NCBI GenBank assembly: GCA_022705265.1
Contig: JAKJEU010000055.1
Location: 1-8,393, forward strand
Reading direction: 5' to 3'
Source of the DNA: Pseudomonadota bacterium
GTDB lineage: Bacteria; Pseudomonadota; Alphaproteobacteria; JAKJEU01
DNA: 8,393 nucleotides
The position numbers and the translations under genes are program-made. Below are positions 1 to 5,460 of the stretch, one piece after another (position 1 is the stretch's first letter; every line of letters starts with the position of its first letter). A model generated the notes under the pieces. That model was given only the letters and a program-made list of their open reading frames with translations, was not told the origin of the DNA and ran no database searches.

Positions 1-789
1 CGTTTCGCCACAACCCAAGGCAAAGCCAGTCGAATAATTTCTTGAAGACTTGCTGTTGGCGGTTAACATCAAATCACCAATTCCAGAAAGCCCAAGGAAA
101 GTTTCGGATTTTGCCCCCATTTTTTTGCCAAGTCTTACGATTTCGGCCATGCCTCTGGTAATTAAGGCAGCCTTGGCATTTTCGCCTAAATTAGCACCTT
201 CGACCATTCCCGCACCAATTGCAATAATGTTTTTTAACGCACCACAAAGAGAAACACCAACAACATCGTTTGAATAATAAGGGCGGAAAGTTATTGTTCC
301 AATTGCTTCGATTAATTCTTGACCAATTTTTTCATCTTGACAAGCAATGGTAGTAGCAGCAGGAAGTTTCATCGCCACTTCTTTTGCAAATTGAGGTCCC
401 GCCAAAACCGCAACGGTGGATTTTGTTGCGACTTCTTTGACCACATCTGAGATAAGTTTTCCAGTTTTAACTTCGATACCTTTGCAACAAATTACGATGG
501 TTTTGTTATAATCTTTTAATGGAGCAATTACATCACGGACAAATTGGCTTGGTGCCACGATAAGCAAAAAATCACAATCCATTAATTCCATAATGTTATT
601 TGTTACATTTATTTCGCTTGGGATTGCAATATTTGGAAGATATTCTTTGTTTTCATGAGTTGAATTGATTAAATCCACTACTTCTTTTTCGCGGACCCAA
701 AATTTAACATCATTTCCAGCATTAAAAGCAGTCAAAGCCAAAGCCGTACCCCATGCTCCACCACCGATAACACCAACTTTTTTACTCAT
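1..789 (-). CDS. gpsA: Glycerol-3-phosphate dehydrogenase [NAD(P)+], C-terminus cut by window edge
   Basis: This enzyme reduces dihydroxyacetone phosphate to sn-glycerol 3-phosphate with NAD(P)H in the cytoplasm, supplying the backbone for phospholipids. Translating the minus strand from the ATG at 789 gives 263 residues with no stop before the window edge. The family is about 330 residues long, so roughly 65 C-terminal residues lie outside. Seen directly: the Rossmann dinucleotide loop GGGAWGTALA at residues 9-18, the segment VLAGPQFAKEVA, the catalytic lysine K186 in GALKNIIAIGAG, GLSGIGDLMLT, and the substrate-binding R250-N251 in SRNYSTG. The start is set by an AGGAGA ribosome site (796-801), six bases upstream, which overlaps the tsaD stop codon. 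Only 10 bases separate the two genes, so co-transcription with tsaD is likely. Identification is secure. Confidence 0.96.
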   Translation of the reverse strand, partial: MSKKVGVIGGGAWGTALALTAFNAGNDVKFWVREKEVVDLINSTHENKEYLPNIAIPSEINVTNNIMELMDCDFLLIVAPSQFVRDVIAPLKDYNKTIVICCKGIEVKTGKLISDVVKEVATKSTVAVLAGPQFAKEVAMKLPAATTIACQDEKIGQELIEAIGTITFRPYYSNDVVGVSLCGALKNIIAIGAGMVEGANLGENAKAALITRGMAEIVRLGKKMGAKSETFLGLSGIGDLMLTANSKSSRNYSTGFALGCGET

Positions 790-799
790 TTTATTTCTC

Positions 800-1816
800 C
801 TAAAACAAATTCCATCTTGGACGAGGTTTGAAATCAAGTTCGTTAAATAATCCTTTTTCGTATCGTTTAAGACCAGCAAAAGCAATCATTGCTCCGTTGT
901 CTGTACATAATTTTAATGGAGGCGCAAAAAATTTCAATCCATTTTTTATGGCTAACTCATTCATTGCATTTCGTAAAGCCATATTAGCAGCAACTCCGCC
1001 AGCGACGACCAAATGTTTGCCGTTTGGATTTCCTTGTTTGAAAACTTCGATTCCTCTTTTAAGTCGGTCTAAAATCTCGGCAATAACCGATTCTTGGAAA
1101 GCAAGTGAAATATCGCAAACATCTTGTTCGTTGATTTCACCTAAACTTTCGATTAAATGACGGGTTGCGGTTTTAAGCCCTGAGAAAGAAAAATCCATAT
1201 TATGTTTACCTTGCATTGGGATTGGGAGCGTAAATCTTCCTTTTTCTCCCTTTAATGCATGGGCTTCGATTTTTGGACCGCCTGGATAATCAAGCCCCAA
1301 CATTTTTGCAACTTTGTCAAACGCTTCGCCCGCAGCATCGTCAATGGTCGCTCCTAAAAGTCGGTATTGTTCAATGTCTTCTACTTCTAATAATTGGCAA
1401 TGACCACCTGAACTTAACATCAAAAGAAAGGGAAATTTAAGTTCGCTGTTTCCAATCATTGGGCTTAATGCGTGGCCTTCTAAATGGTTTACCGCAATAA
1501 AAGGGATATTATGGCTTAAAGCAATGGCTTTTCCAAAATTAACACCGACAATAACCCCTCCAATTAACCCTGGGCCAGAAGCAACCGCAACGGCGTCAAG
1601 GTCTTTGAACGATATGTTTGCTTCATCCAAAGTTTTGGTAATAGTCGTCTCGATTTGTTCAAGATGAGCTCTTGCCGCAATTTCGGGAACAACTCCACCA
1701 TAAATTTGGTGAATGTCGACTTGCGAATAAATTACTGAGGATAAAATTTCGCCTTTTTCGTTGATTACAGCGCTTGCTGTTTCATCACAACTTGATTCAA
1801 TTCCAATTAAATACAT
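800..1816 (-). CDS. tsaD: tRNA N6-adenosine threonylcarbamoyltransferase TsaD
   Basis: TsaD transfers the threonylcarbamoyl group from threonylcarbamoyl-AMP to A37 of ANN-decoding tRNAs, working in the cytoplasm with TsaB and TsaE. The 338-residue product has the normal family length. Visible motifs are the N-terminal GIESSCDET (residues 5-13), the metal-binding H111 and H115 in NHLEGH, the nucleotide-binding SSGGH (135-139), the GLDYPGGP segment (174-181), VAGGVAANMALR (271-282), and the third metal ligand D306 in CTDNGAMIAFAG. The ATG at 1816 is the only sensible start because the conserved core begins at residue 3. No strong Shine-Dalgarno is visible upstream. It is the first gene of a tsaD-gpsA unit and diverges from the Mic60-like gene across a 68-base gap. 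The tRNA-Thr in this window decodes ACN codons and is an expected t6A substrate. Confidence 0.97.
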   Translation of the reverse strand: MYLIGIESSCDETASAVINEKGEILSSVIYSQVDIHQIYGGVVPEIAARAHLEQIETTITKTLDEANISFKDLDAVAVASGPGLIGGVIVGVNFGKAIALSHNIPFIAVNHLEGHALSPMIGNSELKFPFLLMLSSGGHCQLLEVEDIEQYRLLGATIDDAAGEAFDKVAKMLGLDYPGGPKIEAHALKGEKGRFTLPIPMQGKHNMDFSFSGLKTATRHLIESLGEINEQDVCDISLAFQESVIAEILDRLKRGIEVFKQGNPNGKHLVVAGGVAANMALRNAMNELAIKNGLKFFAPPLKLCTDNGAMIAFAGLKRYEKGLFNELDFKPRPRWNLF

Positions 1817-1884
1817 ATTCTTTTTGTTTTTTTGTTAGGTTTTTGTTATAACTATAAAATAACTTTATTATATGGAGCTTTGTG
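1817..1884. promoter_or_regulatory. Divergent promoter region between tsaD and the Mic60-like gene
   Basis: This is a 68-base AT-rich gap between divergent genes, so both units should start here or nearby. On the minus strand a TATAAT (complement of 1867-1872) could serve tsaD, leaving a leader of about 45 bases, but no good -35 is seen. On the plus strand TATAAA (1853-1858) follows a TTGTTA (1832-1837) by 15 bases, which is suboptimal spacing. GGAG at 1874-1877 is the ribosome site of the plus-strand gene. The promoter assignments are inferred by eye. Confidence 0.4.
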
Positions 1885-3336
1885 ATGGAAGAAAAAAATG
1901 AAAATGAAGAAAAGAATGTTGAAGAAGTAAAAGCGGAAAAGGGCTTTTTTTCTAAAATGTTCGGATTTATAAGGTTTTGTTTGATTTTGGTGATTTTAAG
2001 CTTTGTCGCATCTCTTGTTGGAATTTATTATTTCAAAGGTGCAAGAGATTTCGTAAAACAAAATTATCCAGAAATCAGAATCCCTTCTTATTTTGCTCAT
2101 GTGAACAAAATTGATGTACCGCAAGTTTTTGACGAACAAACACCAGTTGAAGAAAAAGAGGTAAAAGAAACAATCGTTGTAACTGAGAGTATAAGCGAAA
2201 TTGTTGAAGAAGTGCCTGTAAAAACTGAAACCAAGGTCGAAGCTCCGATTGAAGCAATGGAAGAAATTGCAAGCGAAGAAGTTGTAACAGAGCCAGAAGC
2301 AAAAGAAGAGCAAGTCGAAGCACCAAAACAAGAAGACAAAAAAGTTGCAAAAGAAGAAATACAACCAAACTTAGAGGTAGCAGAGAATTTAGAGATAAAA
2401 GACAGTCTTGATGGTGTTACACTTCCTGTTGCTAAGGTTGAAGTCGTCGATATAAAAGACAAAGAAGTTGAAAAACAAGCTTTAAAACAAGCGGTTTTAA
2501 ATGTTGAAGCAATGAACACAGAAACCAATCGTTTTAACGAGGCTAGTTTTGATCCTATTAAAAAGGCCGAAGAAAGAGTTCCTGCTGATAAATATTCTTC
2601 TTTAAGTGTGGATGAAAAATTTCTTGATTTGATGAATAAAAACTCTGACCTCGTCGATATTGCTAAAAAAATGAACGAAAGAATTGCAAGAGTTGAAGAA
2701 GCTTCGGTCGACCCTGTTGTTATTAATGCAGTGATGGATAAGGTTTCAACAATCGAAACAAAAATGGCGGATTCTCCTTCAAAGGCGATTAATTCGGCTA
2801 TGGTTATTGCTTTGTCTCATTTAAGATATGCAATTTTGTCAGGTGAAAATTTTGTTTATGAACTTGATACAATTAAATTACTTGCTACTGAAAATGAAAA
2901 AATTACAACAGAGCTTAAAGGTTTGGATATTTTCGTTGCTGGTGTTAAAAACTCTGAAAGTTTGAAAAAAGAATTTGCAGAAGCTTTGGTAAAGGCTGAT
3001 AACTTTGTCATGACAAAAGATGCGGGCGATTTGAAATCAAAAATTTTGGATAAAATTAACGATGTTGTTGTAATTAAAAGAGTCGATGGCAGACCTGTGG
3101 ACGGTGTGTTACTTGCTTTGTATGAAAAAACTATGCCTTTGATTGAAAAAGGAAATATTTCAGAAGCCTTGGTCGAAGTTAATGCTTTAAATGATGAAAC
3201 CAAAAAATTCTTTGAAACTTTTATTAAAGATGCAAATGACAAGGCTAAAACTTTGGAAATCATTGACCAAGTTAAGGTTTTGGTAAAAGAAGGGTTTTTG
3301 GCTGGGATTAATAAAAAGCAAGAGGCTAAACAATAA
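1885..3336 (+). CDS. Mitofilin/Mic60-like inner-membrane protein (COG4223 type)
   Basis: Alphaproteobacterial Mic60-like proteins are inner-membrane proteins related to mitochondrial mitofilin and are linked to membrane shaping and envelope contacts. The 483-residue product has a short charged cytoplasmic start and one transmembrane segment at about residues 28-50. From about 80 to 180 there is a long Glu/Val/Lys/Ala-rich low-complexity linker, followed by a helical C-terminal half. The recognisable core is at about 306-364, where ALSHLRYAILSG, FVYELDTIKLL, a GLD stretch and a final KKEF match the family pattern of ALxxLRxA, PFxxEL and GVxSxxxLxxxF. VVVIKR (394-399) and a GNISEALVEVNAL stretch follow, as in family members. 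ATG 1885 is preferred over GTG 1882 because GGAG at 1874-1877 then lies seven bases upstream. It precedes the HemY-type gene by 43 bases, presumably as an operon. The family call rests on recalled motifs, not a search. Confidence 0.8.
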   Translation: MEEKNENEEKNVEEVKAEKGFFSKMFGFIRFCLILVILSFVASLVGIYYFKGARDFVKQNYPEIRIPSYFAHVNKIDVPQVFDEQTPVEEKEVKETIVVTESISEIVEEVPVKTETKVEAPIEAMEEIASEEVVTEPEAKEEQVEAPKQEDKKVAKEEIQPNLEVAENLEIKDSLDGVTLPVAKVEVVDIKDKEVEKQALKQAVLNVEAMNTETNRFNEASFDPIKKAEERVPADKYSSLSVDEKFLDLMNKNSDLVDIAKKMNERIARVEEASVDPVVINAVMDKVSTIETKMADSPSKAINSAMVIALSHLRYAILSGENFVYELDTIKLLATENEKITTELKGLDIFVAGVKNSESLKKEFAEALVKADNFVMTKDAGDLKSKILDKINDVVVIKRVDGRPVDGVLLALYEKTMPLIEKGNISEALVEVNALNDETKKFFETFIKDANDKAKTLEIIDQVKVLVKEGFLAGINKKQEAKQ

Positions 3337-3379
3337 TAACTTTTTTCATTAATTTATAAAAATTAAAAGAAAGGAACCT

Positions 3380-4636
3380 ATGTTTAAAAAGATTTTTTAC
3401 TTTATTTTGATTGTAACCGTGGCTGTGGTCGCTGTGTTTTTTACGAAAAATCAAGGAGATGTAAATATCGTTTGGCTTGATTATCAAATCAAAACTACGG
3501 TTCCTTTCTTTATTATTTTTGTGTTGTTTGTTTTTTATGTGTTCAATTTGCTTATTTTAAAGCCAATTAATTTCATCAAAAGAAGAAGGCATATTAAATC
3601 CGAAGATTTTAAACAAACTTCTCTTGTTACTTCGATACTTTCTTATGCTTTGATTGATGATAAAAAGACGGCTTTAAAGTTGAATGAAAAGCTTTTAAGT
3701 AAATATGGTGAAAATCCTTTGGTTAATTTGGCTTTGGCTAAGGTTGATGATAATAAAACTTTGGTCGAGGCAATATCAAACAAATTAATCGAAAATAAAG
3801 AAACCTTGGTGCTTGGATTAAAAGGTTTAATCGAGCTTAACGAAGGTGTGGACGATACAAAGGCTTTGGTATATGCTAACCAAGCTTTCAAAGAAACAAA
3901 GCTCCCATGGGCTTTGAAATCGGCGGTAAGGCTTATGATTAAAAACGGGCTTTATGAAGATGCTTTGAAAAGTTTGGATGGCAATAAAAAACTTATAAGC
4001 CAAGAAGAATTTAAGGAAGTTAAGGTTTCCTTGTTGATGAAATTATCGGAAAACGAAGCTAAGAAAGAAAAATATCTTAACGAGGTTATAAAACTTGATT
4101 ATACCTTTGTTCCTGCATATATTTCTTTGGCCTCTTTTTATAAAGATAAGGGTAAGGATAATAAGGCGTTAAAATGCCTTAAAAAGGCTTACCAAACAAA
4201 CCCAGATATCATGATTTATGATTATGTTGAAAAAAATCTTTGTGGTGATGGCGATATTATCAAAATTACAAAAGAATTGATTGAAGATAATCTTAATAAT
4301 GATGTTTCGACTCTGATACTTGCAAGAAGTCATATGAAAGCAGGAATTTTTGGGCAAGCGTTGAATTATTTCAAAGAATATCTTGTAAATAATGCGCCAA
4401 ATACCAAGATTGCTTTGTTTATGGCAAAACTTGAAAAAGAAATGGGCAATTTAAAAGAAGTCGAAAAATGGAATAATGCGATTCTTAATGCTGAATTTGA
4501 TGGAAAATACAGATGTGAGAAATGTGGTTTTGAATATTCGTCTTGGCAAGCAAGTTGCGATAATTGTGGCTCTTTTTCAAGCATTAAGTGGAGCGATCTA
4601 AACTCTAAAAGTAAAGAAATTGTTGCTTATAATTAA
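3380..4636 (+). CDS. hemY: HemY-type membrane TPR protein with C-terminal zinc ribbon
   Basis: The 418-residue protein starts with two hydrophobic helices (about 4-22 and 41-61) separated by GDVNIVWLDYQIKTTVPF, the signature of the HemY N-terminal domain. A basic stretch (FIKRRRH) follows, then a long array of TPR-like helical pairs. The clearest repeats are the one starting FVPAYISLASFYKDKGK (near 240) and the one around ARSHMKAGIFGQALNYFKEYL (near 315-335). The end carries C379-x2-C382-x10-C393-x2-C396, a zinc-ribbon or rubredoxin-like knuckle, with W389 between the pairs and W404 just after. HemY proteins sit in the inner membrane; their role in haem synthesis is by genetic association, and this is not the protoporphyrinogen oxidase also called HemY in Bacillus. 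TPR plus a terminal rubredoxin-like domain also recalls LapB/YciM. An AAGGAA site at about 3371-3376 supports the ATG at 3380. Likely co-transcribed with the Mic60-like gene. Confidence 0.85.
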   Translation: MFKKIFYFILIVTVAVVAVFFTKNQGDVNIVWLDYQIKTTVPFFIIFVLFVFYVFNLLILKPINFIKRRRHIKSEDFKQTSLVTSILSYALIDDKKTALKLNEKLLSKYGENPLVNLALAKVDDNKTLVEAISNKLIENKETLVLGLKGLIELNEGVDDTKALVYANQAFKETKLPWALKSAVRLMIKNGLYEDALKSLDGNKKLISQEEFKEVKVSLLMKLSENEAKKEKYLNEVIKLDYTFVPAYISLASFYKDKGKDNKALKCLKKAYQTNPDIMIYDYVEKNLCGDGDIIKITKELIEDNLNNDVSTLILARSHMKAGIFGQALNYFKEYLVNNAPNTKIALFMAKLEKEMGNLKEVEKWNNAILNAEFDGKYRCEKCGFEYSSWQASCDNCGSFSSIKWSDLNSKSKEIVAYN

Positions 4637-4653
4637 ATTTTAAGTAAAAAAGC

Positions 4654-4681
4654 TTGACTTTAAAAAATATTATTGGATAAT
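4654..4681 (+). promoter_or_regulatory. Sigma-70-type promoter for rpmG
   Basis: TTGACT (4654-4659) and GATAAT (4676-4681) are separated by 16 bases, each one base from the consensus. Predicted transcription start is near 4688, giving a leader of about 34 bases with AAGGA at 4709-4713, eight bases before the rpmG ATG. It is the best-formed promoter by eye for a protein gene in this window. Confidence 0.72.
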
Positions 4682-4721
4682 ATGAACATTCGAAAAGTGT
4701 TGATTTTTAAGGATTAATAAA

Positions 4722-4889
4722 ATGGCAAAAACTGCAAGACTTCAAATCAGATTGGAAAGCACTGCTGGAACTGGATATTTCTATGTTACTTGGAAAAACC
4801 CAAGAACTAAGACTGAGAAATTGGTTTTAAAGAAATATGACCCAAAAATTAAAAAGCATGTCGATTTCAAAGAAACAAAGATTAAGTAA
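4722..4889 (+). CDS. rpmG: 50S ribosomal protein L33 (cysteine-free type)
   Basis: The product is a 55-residue basic protein of the large ribosomal subunit. The sequence contains the family core GTGYFYVTWKNPRTKTEKL, then LVLKKYDP, and ends HVDFKETKIK, all typical of bacterial L33. It has no cysteines, so it is the zinc-independent (C-minus) form found in most Gram-negatives. Length is normal. The ATG at 4722 has AAGGA (4709-4713) upstream. It has its own promoter and is followed by a hairpin terminator, so it can be expressed as a separate strong unit. Confidence 0.96.
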   Translation: MAKTARLQIRLESTAGTGYFYVTWKNPRTKTEKLVLKKYDPKIKKHVDFKETKIK

Positions 4890-4912
4890 TCTTAATCGAT
4901 GAGATTTTTTAA

Positions 4913-4953
4913 AAACAAGCCCTCGTTTATATACGAAGGCTTGTTTGTTATTT
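4913..4953 (+). terminator. Intrinsic terminator after rpmG
   Basis: A 14-bp stem is formed by 4913-4926 and 4933-4946 with one C/A mismatch and a six-base TTATAT loop. It contains AACAAGCC paired with GGCTTGTT. A T-rich tail (TTTGTTATTT) follows. The structure ends only 11 bases before the slyX ATG, so slyX depends on readthrough or on an unseen start. Confidence 0.82.
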
Positions 4954-4964
4954 AGGGGTTATAT

Positions 4965-5168
4965 ATGAAAGATATTGAAAATAGGCTGATTGAGATTGAA
5001 AGAGCGATTGCTGATCACGACAGGATTGTAAATGATTTAAATAACATTGTTTTTGAACAAGGTAAATTAATTGATGCTTTGATAAAACAAAATAAATATT
5101 TAATGTTGCAATTAGAAAATGATTTAGTAAAGCCTTTAAGCCAAGAAGTACCACCACCTCATTATTAG
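4965..5168 (+). CDS. slyX: SlyX family protein
   Basis: SlyX is a small coiled-coil protein of unknown biochemical function, widespread in proteobacteria. The 67-residue product starts with a heptad-like amphipathic helix (MKDIENRLIEIERAIADH, then IVNDLNNIVFEQGKLIDALIKQ). It ends in the diagnostic tail PPPHY, the hallmark of the family. AGGGG at 4954-4958, six bases upstream, supports the ATG at 4965. It sits directly behind the rpmG terminator and faces the two minus-strand RNA elements. Family assignment is strong; function is not known. Confidence 0.93.
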   Translation: MKDIENRLIEIERAIADHDRIVNDLNNIVFEQGKLIDALIKQNKYLMLQLENDLVKPLSQEVPPPHY

Positions 5169-5189
5169 TATCATGTGAATAAGGGACTT

Positions 5190-5290
5190 AAAAAAGTGGT
5201 TATTAAAGGTCTTTGTAAAGAGTTTGCACCTCATAATACAAGATACCAATCATAACACTTTGTTTCGTAATTATGACGGCTTTAATAACC
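5190..5290 (-). ncRNA. Candidate structured small RNA, copy 1 (novel pair)
   Basis: On the minus strand the 5' arm GGTTATTAAAG (5290 to 5280) pairs perfectly over 11 bp with CTTTAATAACC (5208 to 5198). The 3' arm is followed by AC and six T (5195-5190), as in an intrinsic terminator. TATAAT (5303 to 5298) ends seven bases before the first arm base; the -35 region is only T-rich. Inside, TCATAA (5276 to 5271) pairs with TTATGA (5255 to 5250), leaving a 15-base loop that exposes most of the shared motif ATTACGAAACAAAG (5271 to 5258, +20 to +33). A small hairpin (5221 to 5210, 4 bp) lies next to the 3' arm. No ORF fits. Predicted length is about 101 nt. No match to a known RNA family came to mind, and expression is inferred from sequence only. 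Confidence 0.62.
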
Positions 5291-5297
5291 GATAAAT

Positions 5298-5303
5298 ATT
5301 ATA
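5298..5303 (-). promoter_or_regulatory. -10 box for small RNA copy 1
   Basis: A perfect TATAAT on the minus strand places the start at the first base of the closing helix (5290). The -35 position at 17-base spacing falls in the T-run at 5326-5321, which also acts as the U-tract of copy 2, so the -35 is poor. Confidence 0.45.
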
Positions 5304-5320
5304 TCATAAATTGTTTTTTT

Positions 5321-5424
5321 AAAAAAAGAGCTTACTTGAATTCTTAAAATCAGAGATTTTTCCGTCCCTAAGATTAATACTTGCCAAGGAGCTTTGTTTC
5401 GCAATCAAGGTAGTTCAAGTAAGC
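5321..5424 (-). ncRNA. Candidate structured small RNA, copy 2 (novel pair)
   Basis: On the minus strand GCTTACTTGAA (5424 to 5414) pairs perfectly over 11 bp with TTCAAGTAAGC (5340 to 5330), followed by TC and seven T (5327-5321). The inner stem pairs TACCTTG (5412 to 5406) with CAAGTA (5383 to 5378) with one bulged C, enclosing a 22-base loop that holds ATTGCGAAACAAAG (5405 to 5392, again +20 to +33). AAAATC and GATTTT form a 6-bp hairpin at 5360-5346 near the 3' arm. The layout matches copy 1: closing helix, loop motif at the same offset, 3' hairpin, two-base gap, U-tract. The arms differ from copy 1 at five positions, each compensated. Predicted length is about 104 nt. Its function is unknown. 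Confidence 0.68.
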
Positions 5425-5430
5425 AATAAA

Positions 5431-5460
5431 ATTATGGCATTATAATATTATCGTTGTCAA
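5431..5460 (-). promoter_or_regulatory. Promoter of small RNA copy 2, inside the 3' end of the kinase-like gene
   Basis: Minus-strand TTGACA (5460 to 5455, perfect -35) and CATAAT (5436 to 5431, one base off) are 18 bases apart. Six further bases lead to G at 5424, the first base of the closing helix. The -35 encodes part of the last codons of the kinase-like gene and the -10 contains its TAA stop codon, so the RNA can be made independently of that gene or as its 3' part. Confidence 0.65.

Noticed and set aside
50..277. Plus-strand open frames at 50-277, 665-850, 828-1160 and 1255-1440
   Set aside because: They lie opposite gpsA and tsaD, which carry full family motifs, and their translations resemble no family.
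1996..2528. Three overlapping minus-strand frames opposite the Mic60-like gene
   Set aside because: Their Phe/Leu/Ser-rich translations are the complement of the Glu/Lys-rich linker and not real proteins.
5314..5327. T7A7 palindrome as a hairpin
   Set aside because: It has no loop and is better explained as the U-tract of sRNA copy 2 next to an A-run.
5198..5424. The two inverted-repeat elements as MITEs or other mobile repeats
   Set aside because: Mobile repeats keep their terminal sequences the same between copies. Here the arms differ at 5 of 11 positions while pairing is kept, and no target-site duplication was seen.
5198..5424. Integron attC sites or retron msr-msd RNAs
   Set aside because: The arms lack the attC core pattern (RYYYAAC and GTTRRRY) and no cassette or integrase is present. 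Retrons also have paired ends, but no reverse transcriptase is in the window and the U-tracts fit terminators better.
5198..5424. The elements being only large terminators for the convergent genes
   Set aside because: They can terminate minus-strand transcripts, but a 71-73 base insert with a fixed-position conserved loop, and a -10 box ahead of each, is not explained by termination alone. A terminator role as well remains possible.
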